Shown piece by piece: positions 54,535 through 64,000 of a stretch of DNA of 64,000 nucleotides. Where the stretch lies: assembly GCA_947650285.1 (NCBI GenBank), contig CANTFL010000226.1, positions 248,001 to 312,000 on the forward strand, given 5' to 3'. Source of the stretch: Hyaloperonospora brassicae (Eukaryota; Oomycota; Peronosporomycetes; Peronosporales; Peronosporaceae). Numbering within the stretch: the stretch's first letter is position 1; the number at the start of each line of letters is the position of its first letter. Both the position numbers and the translations under genes were made by a program. Below the pieces are notes generated by a model. That model had not been told where the DNA came from and searched no databases. It was given only the letters and a program-made list of their open reading frames with translations.

Positions 54535-56709
54535 TCTCCTGTCTGTACCTGTCAAAAAGCTTTTGGGGTGAAGATAGATGGACAGATGACCACTCCATCA
54601 CTTCAGTCTTACCAGCAATGTTTACAAAGCCTGTGCAGGTGTGTCATGAATGTACTGTCGTGCATGACTTGTCGATGCTGACATTGTGTGCTAACGCGCA
54701 AGGCACAAGCTGTCTCGTTGCGGACCGTGGCTGGACGAAAGAAGATGAGTCCAAGCAGCTTCTACAGCTTTCGACTGCTGTATAAGCGAAAGGAGTTATA
54801 GCTCGCAAGTCGTGTTTTCTCTTCTCTTGGTCTTTGTGTCTGCGTTGTAGAAAAAGCGCACGCAGTAGTAATACATGACTACTTCTGCCATTCGGCACAG
54901 TGCTGGCCGCACCTACATGCTCACGCACCAGTTCGCACTCCTTGTTTTTCCAATCTTGTCCAACCACACTTTCCATCGCTCTTGCGTTGAGTTTGAACGT
55001 TCCACAACGACATCCAAAGCACGACGGGGCATGTTTGTTGGACAGAAAATCTGTAGAGAGAGACACACAAACTCGACGCGTCACTGACGGACGACACTTG
55101 CGCAACGGCGGGACTATCGATAACACACTCGCGCAATCTGGCCCGACCGAGACAGAGTGTACGGCGTGTGTTAACGAGGCTAGTCAGCCGAAAGCTCCAT
55201 CAAAATTGACAAGCGCAATTGGTGGCTGTTTAACAACTGGCGTAGTCGATCACGAGTCAACTCATACAGCTAGAACCGCGCACGTCGTAGTGCCATGACG
55301 AGTGATGAGGTTGCGAACTGTTGCTGCGTCTTCTGGCAATACGCTTACTATAGTTGGCATGCCGCATGCCATAACAGAAAAAGGACACATCTACACATGT
55401 GCAAGTTCGTGTTTTCACTTGTGCGAGTTCCTGCGCTCGGGTGCGATGACTGGTATCGAAGAGACGAGTTGGAGCTAGGAAGAGTACCGCCGTTGTCAAT
55501 ACGACCATCGAGAAAGGTTGAAACGAAAAGTGCCGCGCTTCTGAGGTGGAAGGATTTCACCCTTCTTCAACTGCGATCGGACGCAGGTAGCCTTACGGTT
55601 CGGATACAAGATCGCGAGACGGCTCAAGTGGTCAGAAGGCTCGCGCATCAAGCATCACCTTTGAATACAGGAGACTCTGGGAGAGCGTCCAAGAATACAC
55701 GCGATCAAGTAAAGAATTGCCGCTTGATCCACCCCACGTTTGACCGGGTGACCATTTTCCACCCGATCAACCCCTATCCCGAAAACGGTCAAGTTCAGTT
55801 TCAGCTCAAGTCCATAAAGAAGAGCGCAACCCGCCCCACCGACGGTTACAAAAGGTGAGCAAGACAACGCAGAACACGGAATCGGAGAACCCTCTCCGTT
55901 AGTTGGCCCTACGGTCGCCAGTGTAGAGTCGGGGTCGTCCCACAAAACGAGCAACCACCACTTCACCACAATAATGCAATTTATAGAGCCATATATGGGT
56001 CAAGTTGCTGGCGTCGCACGGAATACGAAATTCGTGCATAATACGATAATTTCGAAGTAGCAGCTGCGGATTTGATCCGAGCATGTACAATACAAATAGA
56101 TTACAACATAATTCATATTGTCGGGATGCCGATGATATTACAGCAATAAAAAGCAGTGACGAACTTGTGATAGTCAAGAGTGCACTGATGAGATCGTTTA
56201 TAGTACGAATGGAGCGACCATGTTCACACGAAAAGAACTTCGGCAGTTTGACCGAGTACAGTACATTTAAAATTAATCAGAAGAGATAAAACAGACGATA
56301 CGGTGCAAAGTTATAGCGTGAAAAGACATAGGCGGTAGTGAAGCTCTGAGAAAATATAATAAAGATGATCAAAATTCGGTCACCGGAACACAATGTCCGA
56401 TCTTTCTCACATGAGCCATACCCTACTGGTCGCAAATCCGGATAATGAAGTAATCTTGTTATTTCCTTACGTAAATTTCTCATGAATTTCGACTCAGTGA
56501 GAGAATTTTGCAGAAAGCCGCGAATAACGGCTTTGGTGGTAGCCTTTTTTGTTTTGCCTTATCGAAACACCTCTAAATACATGAACATACTAAAAGACCA
56601 TTCTGCAGGCAAGATTACACTAAATCCTTTACAGACGCGAGCTGAAAAGAATCACCGGGTGATAGAAATCAGTCTCAGCTAACAGATTCATGATTGAGTA
56701 CAGACCGGT
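54535..56709. other. No gene supported
   Basis: Unique-looking sequence between element remnants. The longest frame, 55295-55858 plus (187 codons), has no recognised domain and a basic, Cys-rich start; I do not call it. Shorter minus frames at 54644-55126 are no better. Confidence 0.45.
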
Positions 56710-57490
56710 TGTAACGGTGTTACACGGTAGCGGTGGAACCACGGTATGATACGTGTACCATGTGGTGTACCACTAAATAAATCAGTGTTGTACTAAGTAA
56801 TTTATCGGAAGCAGAAGCCTTTCAGCCTCCCAAAAATCTACATAGGCTTTACTCCGATTAAGAAGAAAACCTTGTCTTGAAGTAGTTTGGCAGGATAGTG
56901 TCATCGTGTAACAAAATAAACATCAGTTTACATTTTGATCTATCCACGACACGCTCCCTGCTAAACGTCTTAGACCGTGAGCGTTCGGAGGTCTTACTAA
57001 GCTATATACTATTGAGAACATTGTGCTGTCGATTTACTGAATCTTCATTTGCTAACCAGGACTAGAAGCTCTACTAGCTAGTAAACTCGTGAATTCGTTG
57101 TTATTACATATATCTAGCTCTTTCATTCGTAGTTATTTGTGTTCGTGTACTCGTTAGATCGTTTTTAGATCTACGAGCAAAGTAGCTCTTTATACTTAAG
57201 CTTATCCTATGAAAAGAAGTTATGGTCGATCCGCTATACTTTGTAACACTAGTATTAAATCTGAGCAATACTCTGCGAAGATGAAATGTATCATCATCCC
57301 CCTCTCTCGATTTGGCGTCCAACAGGATGCGCTTACTAATCTTTCCAAAGCGTAGATCCCAGCGTATGTGGGCTTACTTGTACCGCAAGGCCCGCAAGTG
57401 TTGAGCACACGTCTCGATGGCTATTTTGCAATTTTCATTCGTCTCTTTTCGGGCAGGTCCTATATTACAAGGCACCGGCTATGCCGAAAC
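56710..57490 (+). mobile_element. E7: decayed 5' end of a Gypsy family-1 element
   Basis: LTR 56710-57239 (TGTAACGGTGTTACACGG...GATCCGCTATA), a decayed primer site, then the gag N-terminal region to 57490, where E8 interrupts it. The gag piece near 57390-57485 matches E1/E3 gag around the Arg-Leu-Asp/Glu-X-Phe segment. Confidence 0.75.
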
Positions 57491-57877
57491 TGTAACGGGG
57501 CAGCCCGTTACATGATATTGTCACTTAAGGAAAGTGACAATAAAGAATATAAGATGGATATTCTTTAAACAATATCACCAAAGTGGTGATATTGAAGGGT
57601 CGACCAAAGGGTCTGTTCATTGGTTGATATCGTGATGATATCAACCCACCAATCGCCGCAAGACGCGCGCAATGAGTGGTGACGAGACGTCACCATACAT
57701 GCAGTTATATTAGTATAATTGAATTAAGTCAAACGAAGAGACAGTAGTTTAAAGACTTAATTTATTAATATAACAGTTCTACTTTTACCCTACCTACGCT
57801 TCCTCGCTTGCCACGTGTACGTCCGTCGGGGCACCGAAACCCTTGCGTTAAGTTACGCAAGGGTGTGCCCCGTTACA
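57491..57877 (+). repeat. E8 5' LTR (387 bp)
   Basis: TGTAACGGGG...CCCCGTTACA. Same hairpin series as the E5 LTR. Confidence 0.93.
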
Positions 57878-57879
57878 CC

Positions 57880-57898
57880 TGGTAGCACTTTGTAGTCC
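57880..57898 (+). other. E8 primer binding site
   Basis: TGGTAGCACTTTGTAGTCC, 2 nt after the LTR, implying a tRNA ending GTGCTACCA as primer. Confidence 0.75.
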
Positions 57899-57921
57899 TT
57901 CCAAGGACCACATCATCCAAC

Positions 57922-59076
57922 ATGAACATGTTGGATGAAGAAGACACCTTTCACGCCACGCGTGAAGGGTTTACCCATTTGAGTGACATCGAATGGGGTG
58001 CGGTAGAACGAATGAGTTCTACCGTAGGCGAACTCGTCGTTAGCACCATGTTGGAGTCTCTAGACAGAGACCAACAACATGCCGCTATCGCCAAGTTCCT
58101 ACAACATGAACTTGTCGCCGAAAGAGAGAAAGTAGCCTTGCTTCACCAGCAAGGCTCTCAACAGACCGAGCAGTTGAGAGAACTCGGTGCTCAACAGACA
58201 GAGCTGTTGAGACAGCAGAAATTTCATGCTGCTATGGACGGGACGGCGCATGCGCGTCGTCCCGAAGTCATGAAAGTAGACATCTCCAAGTACAGTGGAG
58301 TCCCGGAGGACTCCCTGTTACTATGGTTTGTCGAACTCGACAGAGCCCTAAGGGCTCGTCGCGTCGAAGATGAGCAAATGAAACTCACATTTGCTCAGAC
58401 CCACTTGGCAGGGCGTGCCAAAACTTGGTCCCTGGGACTCGAGAGTAGCGACCCAAACGTGTTTAGGTCGCTAGATGACTTCAAGTCCCGGCTCAGACAA
58501 ACGTTTGAGCCGCCACGGGCTGAGTTCAGGGCTCGTTCAGAGCTCCTGAAACTCAAGCAGGGTAAGCGTGATGTGCACGCTTACGCACAACATATACGAC
58601 TCCTTGCGAGTAGTATAACTGCTAACCCAGTTCATGAACACACATTGATTACGGTGTTCATGCAAGGGCTCGCAGAAGGGCCCGTCAGGAGCCACCTGTT
58701 CCGCCTTGAGCTGAATACGCTTGAAGAAGCGATATCAGCCGCGGAACAGGAAGACTTTAGCATGAGACAGGCTCATGCTAGCTCAAACTATTACCGTCCA
58801 CCGAGACGACAAGAGATCGGAGGTCCAGAACCAATGGACCTCTGTTATGTTGAGAGCGAGAGACCTCGCTCTACAAGCAACAAGCGATTGCAGAGGTGCA
58901 ATCGCTGTCAGAAGTTAGGGCACTACGCATACGAGTGTAGTGCTCCACGCCCAGTACCAAACAGTACTGAGCGAAATGGACGACCATTCGCCAGAAAGGG
59001 CAATGGGCGTGGGTCCAGCGCTGTTGCGAAGCCGCAACAGCGAGACGGGCCATCAAAAAATGGTCGGGGTCAGTAG
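57922..59076 (+). CDS. gag: E8 gag (capsid-nucleocapsid)
   Basis: 384 residues, intact, almost identical to E5 gag. Capsid domain about 120-290; zinc knuckle Cys-X2-Cys-X4-His-X4-Cys near 325-338; basic C-terminal tail ending Lys-Asn-Gly-Arg-Gly-Gln. The start ATG lies in the loop-side of an 11-bp perfect hairpin (57914-57924 with 57927-57937), which could lower initiation. It is the first ORF after the primer site, as usual for this class. Confidence 0.96.
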   Translation: MNMLDEEDTFHATREGFTHLSDIEWGAVERMSSTVGELVVSTMLESLDRDQQHAAIAKFLQHELVAEREKVALLHQQGSQQTEQLRELGAQQTELLRQQKFHAAMDGTAHARRPEVMKVDISKYSGVPEDSLLLWFVELDRALRARRVEDEQMKLTFAQTHLAGRAKTWSLGLESSDPNVFRSLDDFKSRLRQTFEPPRAEFRARSELLKLKQGKRDVHAYAQHIRLLASSITANPVHEHTLITVFMQGLAEGPVRSHLFRLELNTLEEAISAAEQEDFSMRQAHASSNYYRPPRRQEIGGPEPMDLCYVESERPRSTSNKRLQRCNRCQKLGHYAYECSAPRPVPNSTERNGRPFARKGNGRGSSAVAKPQQRDGPSKNGRGQ

Positions 59077-59094
59077 GGGCGGAGCGCCCTACTG
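59055..59094 (+). promoter_or_regulatory. Candidate -1 ribosomal frameshift signal, E8 gag-pol
   Basis: Heptamer A AAA AAT at 59055-59061 in gag register, a 9-nt spacer, then a perfect 8-bp stem (59071-59078 with 59087-59094) containing the gag UAG at 59074-59076. A -1 slip enters the pol frame, which is open from there through protease. Confidence 0.72.
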
Positions 59095-62000
59095 ATCCAG
59101 CAACCTCAAGAGAATTTGCAAATCTCTTGACGAAAGTTGCTCCAGATACACAATCATTGTGTGTCTCTGCACCTGGTGATGACGTTTCGCTCATCACCTT
59201 GAAGTTGGAAGCGACAAATGACTTGTCGTTTCGTGCCCTAGTAGACTGTGGGGCGTCGAACAACTTTGTTCGTCGCCAGTCACTAGAGGGTCGTAGGCTC
59301 AAGTTCGTTGAGCGCGACATTCCCCTCACAAGGATGACGGTGCGCCTTGCAACAGGCGCATCGATAACCGTTGAGAAACGTGTAGTAGGAATCCACTACA
59401 CGTTAGAGGGCGAGCAGTACGATGATGATTTCATCGTACTAGATCTGGATGACAAATTTGATGTCATCCTGGGATTACCTTGGCTCAGAAAATACGAGCC
59501 AAGGGTGAGCTGGCAGCATCGATCCGTGAAGATGCCTGCTGCTTGTTCATCAGATGGCCATCTGATGAACATCTTGGAGCGTCCACAAGCGTGTGGATGT
59601 TCTGCGAGTGAGTGCGATGGCCTCACTTGCGGTACGGTCGTTAGCACGACTGCACAAGGTCACAGTGTAGTTGATCATTACACTGTGAAGCAAGCTCCCG
59701 GCGGCTGTACAGATGTACAGGCTGCGCCGAAGGTCCACCACTCGAATAAGTCGAGTGGACCGGGACATGGATGCATGACCAGCGGGCAGCATCTTAGAAG
59801 AAAGAAATCTGTTGCCCCCAAGGGGAAACATGAAAATCCTAGGTCGACTGGAGAGTCGACCGTAGAGGATCGGTGCCTGACTGTGGTTGCACAGCCACAG
59901 TCAGAAGACGTCGAGGGAATAAGTCCCCACGTAATTGAGGAAGGAATTCCTCAAGAGTCACTTGCTGAGGGATCAGGCCCTCAGCAACCTGTGGAAGCAA
60001 GTTCCCAGGAAGAAACCGAGACGTTGAACGTCTTGGTTAATGACGGATCAAGCGTAGGCGCTTATACGCTTGATCAGATTGTGCCTCCGAAGTTAACTTC
60101 GGAGATAACTCAGTTGCCAACGCTAGAACCGAAACGGTTCTTGCGTGATCTGAGTAGTGGCAAAGTCAAGCAGATCTGCATACTCGTCACAGAGGACGAG
60201 TATGTGACCGACATTCGGTCGACAACAGTATTTGCTGAGAACGAACGGGTTCTCAGCAGCTCATCGATGGACGAAAGTGTCCTCGATGAGAAGACTCGGA
60301 TTGAGCGATACACGTCCCAATCCTGGGAGTCACTTCAGGCAAATCCTTTGTATAAGGATTTGATCGAATTCAGGGATGTGTTCCCTGAATCCGTACCTTG
60401 CGAGTTGCCTAAGGACAAAGGCACTCGACACGAGATCGAGCTCAAACCGGGCTCGAAATACTGTGTCATGAAGCAGTGGCCACTGCCTCGTGAACAAGTA
60501 CTAGCGATCGACAAGTTCTTTGCCGATCGCTTAGCAGCGGGCCATGTGAGGGAATCAACATCCCCTCACAGCTCTCCGACCTTCTGTGTGCGAAAGGCCA
60601 CAGGAGGGTGGCGGATAGTGCACGCATTCAACAAGTTAAATGCTGCAACGGTACCGGCTCAGACGCCGATACCGAGGAAGGACGTAATCATAGATGGTAT
60701 GTCAAAGAGTACCATCTTTTCGTCCATGGATCTGATGGATGGATTCTATCAGATCCTCATGCGTGAACGGGACATCCCGTTCACGGCAGTGAGTACCCCC
60801 AGCGGGATGCTGTGGGAGTGGCTAGTGATGCCACAGGGGCTGAGTAATGCCCCTGCAACATTCAACAGATGTGTAACAAATCTGTTGAGACCGGTGCGAG
60901 ACTTCGCACCGAGTTACTTCGACGATGTGTTCGTCCATAGCCGGGCTATGGACGGGAAGACGGACGTTGAAGTTCACAGAACTCACGTTCGTCAGGTTCT
61001 TCAACTTATGCGCAAGTATAAGTTGTACGCCAACCTCAAGAAGTGTATATTCGCGGCTAGCGAAATACCACTTCTTGGGTGCATCGTGGGGAAACACGGC
61101 GTACGCCCTGATCCCGAAAAGATCAAGGCGATCACCGACTGGCAAGTGCCAGTCGATGTCAAGGGACTTCGAAAGTTCCTTGGTCTTGCGGCGTACTTGC
61201 ACAAGTACTCGCGCAACTACGCCGAGATGACTGTTCATCTTTCTTGCTTGCTCAAGAAAAATGTCAAGTGGTCATGGAACGCTGAGTGCCAGCGTTCCTT
61301 TGAAGGTATCAAGCAAAGCTTGATGCAATCGCCGATCTTGGCGATTGCAGATCAGGACAGACCATTTCATGTGGTCTGTGACGCCAGCGATTTCGCAATC
61401 GGCTGTGCGTTAATGCAGTTCGATGCAGATGGCGCGGAGCGCGTCATCTGTTATCAATCGCGTCAGCTGCAAGCAGCTGAGCGTAATTACCCAGTGCATG
61501 ACAAGGAACTCCTTGCCATGAAGTACGCACTGGCTAAATTTCGCGTCTATTTCTTGGGAGATAGACCGTTCATCGTCTATACGGATAATGCTTCATTACG
61601 CACGGCCGTAAACAGCCCTCACCTCTCGCAAAGAATGGCGAGGTGGCTGTCTTTCTTCGCGGAGTATAACTTCTCCGTGGAGTATAAACCGGGACGACTC
61701 AATGTCGTCGCGGATGCTCTTTCGCGCCGGCCCGATTTCGAGCCGGACGCGCAATCCAACAGTGAGGACAAGCCCACTGTTGCGACACTGTCAGTTAGTG
61801 TCCCGTCGTCAAGTTTACTTGACGACGTACGAAAGGCATACGCGGAAGATAAGGATCTTCTGCGATTGATGGATCATCTGGTGAATCCATCCAGTAAATC
61901 CATGAGGGATTTACCGGCTTTGTACCGATCCCCATCGGATCGGTATAGTACACGCAACGGATTGCTGTACTATACAGCTGTTGCCGACGACACGCCTCGT

Positions 62001-62822
62001 GTCGTCGTACCCGCTCATCATGATTTGCGATTGCGCATCATGTATGAGTGTCACGATGCCCCAACAAGCGGCCATCGTGGTAGAGAAAAGACTTACCTCA
62101 CGGTAAGTCGCGACTTTTACTGGCCACGCCAGTATCAGTTTGTTCGCAAGTACATCCGTGCTTGCGAAGTATGTCAACGGGTGAAGCCTAGTCCTTCATC
62201 CCGTGCGCCATTGCAGCCTCTGCCTGTTCCGACAGAGTGCTGGCAGTCCGTTTCAATGTACTTCGTCTTCGGGTTTCCCGAAGACGCTCACAAGAATAAT
62301 GGTATTCTTGTGTTTGTGGACCGATTCAGCAAGATGGTCCATCTTGCTGCTGTCCCTGAGTCAATCAAGGCTCAAGGTTGTGCTCGTGTCTTTATCGACA
62401 CGGTCTTTAGACTCCACGGGTTACCCCGTGAACTCGTATGCGACCGTGACCCTCGGTTCACGGCGGAATTTTGGCAAACCGTGTTCCGTACTCTCGGAAC
62501 ACGATTGAAGATGTCCACTTCTGACCATCCAGAAACAGATGGTCAGACGGAACGTGCGAACCGTGTCCTCGAAGAGATTCTTCGCGGATATGTCCACTCG
62601 TTTCCGAGTTGGAGCGAATTCCTACCCATGGTGGAATTCGCCATCAATAATTCGGTGCATGCTTCAACACAGCACACACCGTTTTACGTGAATGGCCTAC
62701 GCCATCCACGTGTGCCCACCCTTCTAGAGTGTGACTCTTGGATAAGGGGGAGGGACTCGCTCGAGCAAAAACCGTTTTGGCTCTTGCTCATCACGTGTCG
62801 ACGCAAACGTCGTCACGTATGA
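59062..62822 (+). CDS. pol: E8 pol: protease, RT, RNase H, integrase
   Basis: Open in the -1 frame from the slippery site. The first possible own start is a TTG at 59127 (1,231 codons from there), so expression by frameshifting is preferred. Protease Asp-Cys-Gly-Ala-Ser at 59244; RT about 60450-61100 with Tyr-Phe-Asp-Asp at 60915; RNase H about 61360-61720; integrase His/Cys module about 62050-62190; core with Cys-Asp-Arg-Asp-Pro-Arg-Phe and Gln-Thr-Glu-Arg. The first catalytic Asp is Tyr (codon 62259-62261), which should abolish integration. The frame is lost near 62740, so the stop at 62822 is not the natural end. Confidence 0.95.
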
Positions 62823-63969
62823 TGCCGATGTCGATCAAGTCGACATCGATGAAGAAGATCATCTCAATAATAGCGAAGACGCTATTATTGATTCGGATGA
62901 TGATGACGATGCTGGTATATTCAGCATCGCCAACGATTATGCCAGCGAGGAAGAAGACAACCTCGCTGAAGAAGAGAGCAATCTCTTAGCAGTGCGCACG
63001 AAGCGCACTGACAGACAAAACAAAGAGTCAGCAGAGAACATCCTGCTGACTCGAGAGGCGGTAGTCTGTTTCGGTCAGGACTCCATCGCAGATGCGGTGG
63101 ACCGCCAGAAATGGAACGCAGACAAGAATGGAAGAGCAAATGTTCTTTCATTTGAAGTTAATGACCTAGTACTACTGTCAACGGTAAACTTACCTGGACA
63201 TGCAGTCACTAGTGTCGGCAGTAGTAAACTACTGCCGAAGTACATGAGGCCATTTCGAGTGTTGCATCGCAAGGGCAATGCATACACACTCGAATTGCCA
63301 CGTAGGATGCGCACGCATCCTACGTTTTACGTGGGGAGGCTCAGGCCGTACTGTCAGTACGAGCCTTCTTCTTCCGATGAAGATAGCCCCCACGTTCAAG
63401 AACATCCATCAAGTTCTTGCGTTCGCACTCCAGACGATCCGTCTGGTCGCGCAGATATGATACCTCGGTATTCAACCGAGTTATCTCTCCGCGAGCTGTC
63501 GCCAGCTCGCCGAAAAGGGAGCGGACATCCCGCTCGACCTGAAGCTGCGCCGTGGCATAATCGGCGCGATCCCTCGCCCGATCAGCCTCGTGACCCTTGC
63601 GGTTCTTCCGCACGGTGTCGGTCAAAGCGTAGCGCCGGTCGCGCTCGTGCTTCAAGTCATCGCGCAATTCATCGATTGCGCGATCCATCTCGTAAGGGTC
63701 GAGATGGTGGGCCTGGGGTTCTGGAGGAGGTCTTTCCTCCTCCACCACATCCTTTGGTGGATGCTCACGGTGATCAACGCTTTCTAGTGGAGCGTATCTT
63801 GAATCACCGTGACGATTCAGGATCAAGGACGAGCTACCTCGTCCAGTGGAGGGGGTATCCACCCTCTTGGAACAGCTGGGAGCCCCGCTCTCAGCTGTTG
63901 ATGGATGTTGAAGGTCTCGTCCGCCAGTATGACGAGACCCATCCGATGAGTCCTGTGGCCCATCGGTAA
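62760..63969 (+). CDS. pol: E8 pol C-terminal part: acidic spacer, GPF/Y-like module, chromodomain
   Basis: The natural continuation of pol in the next frame after the indel near 62740, where E5 has a different local sequence that would keep the frame. In order: an acidic Asp/Glu/Ser spacer (about 62800-62980), the post-integrase Lys-Leu-Leu-Pro-Lys...Gly-Pro/Arg-Pro-Phe-type module (63130-63340), a Pro/Arg/Ser-rich linker (63350-63760) coded opposite the antisense coil, and a chromodomain (63790-63950) with Tyr-Leu-Val-Gln-Trp-Arg-Gly-Tyr and Trp-Glu. Chromodomains of this class bind histone marks and steer insertion to silent chromatin. Confidence 0.9.
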
Positions 63970-63973
63970 ACAC
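63341..63973 (-). CDS. E8 antisense coiled-coil ORF (5' end probably beyond window)
   Basis: Minus strand, 210 codons from the Met at 63973 to the stop at 63341. Residues about 90-195 are strongly charged and heptad-like (Asp/Glu/Arg/Leu), a predicted coiled coil, ending in a basic Lys/Arg tail. Position, polarity and coiled-coil end match the family-1 antisense ORFs, though I see no direct sequence match. The Met at 63973 lies 4 bp past the pol stop; by analogy the true start may lie further toward the 3' LTR outside the window. Function unknown; a structural or nucleic-acid-binding accessory protein is a guess. Confidence 0.6.
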   Translation of the reverse strand: MFTDGPQDSSDGSRHTGGRDLQHPSTAESGAPSCSKRVDTPSTGRGSSSLILNRHGDSRYAPLESVDHREHPPKDVVEEERPPPEPQAHHLDPYEMDRAIDELRDDLKHERDRRYALTDTVRKNRKGHEADRARDRADYATAQLQVERDVRSLFGELATARGEITRLNTEVSYLRDQTDRLECERKNLMDVLERGGYLHRKKKARTDSTA

Positions 63974-64000
63974 GCGCCCTAGGCGCTTGTAGACGGATTG

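Larger units (their letters stand above)
57491..64000 (+). mobile_element. E8: near-intact Gypsy family-2 chromodomain element (runs off window)
   Basis: 5' LTR 57491-57877, primer site 57880-57898, gag, pol of at least 1,231 codons, C-terminal integrase tail plus chromodomain to 63969, and an antisense ORF. The 3' LTR lies beyond 64000. It is inserted in E7 gag; the preceding 5-mer GAAAC should recur after the 3' LTR. One frameshift near 62740 and a mutated integrase site make it probably non-autonomous. Confidence 0.95.

Noticed and set aside
55295..55858. 187-codon ORF
   Set aside because: No domain, odd composition, no neighbouring support; may be chance.

Overview
The window looks like a TE-rich stretch of a plant-pathogenic oomycete genome (Phytophthora or downy-mildew type). 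The grounds are compact intron-poor host genes with introns near 100 bp, an RXLR-like secreted effector candidate, and very abundant Ty3/Gypsy retrotransposons with a C-terminal chromodomain. Genus cannot be fixed from sequence alone.

Layout. 1-9,100 is the host gene island: a C3H-type basic/acidic protein (1449-2273), a GH5-like glycosidase (minus) divergent from a DBP5/DDX19-type DEAD-box helicase across a trinucleotide microsatellite, and a WDR12/YTM1 ribosome-biogenesis protein with a 27-nt first exon. 9,405-37,100 is nearly all retroelement. It holds an old solo LTR, a complete family-1 element E1 (12658-20391, TSD TATAC), a tRNA-type SINE, and two decayed family-1 elements E2 and E3 that share their middle LTR. 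37,100-38,739 is a TIR-bounded element carrying an unrecognised coding remnant split by a solo family-2 LTR (TSD TTGAT). A damaged uronate-isomerase-like gene and an effector candidate with a 13 x 17 bp minisatellite upstream follow (38,750-42,470). 44,457-64,000 is a nest: family-2 element E5 is cut by family-1 element E6, and a family-1 fragment E7 is cut by near-intact family-2 element E8, which runs off the window end.

Most interesting observations. (1) Both Gypsy families carry an ORF on the strand opposite gag-pol, starting near the 3' LTR and ending in a coiled coil that overlaps the pol chromodomain linker/tail antiparallel. (2) Family-2 elements are packed along LTR, gag and pol with short perfect hairpins (7-14 bp stems every few tens of nt), far above chance, and one loop is inverted between two copies. 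(3) Both families show a slippery heptamer, short spacer and hairpin at gag-pol, with the gag UAG inside the stem, matching -1 frameshifting. (4) Both family-2 copies lack the first catalytic Asp of integrase. (5) E1 and E3 share nonsense codons, suggesting spread of an already defective lineage.

How the parts work together: gag forms particles; the frameshifted pol supplies protease, reverse transcriptase, RNase H and integrase; the chromodomain probably guides insertion. Both families appear to use the same tRNA primer. Host genes here serve cell-wall/carbohydrate metabolism, mRNA export, 60S ribosome assembly and possibly host interaction.
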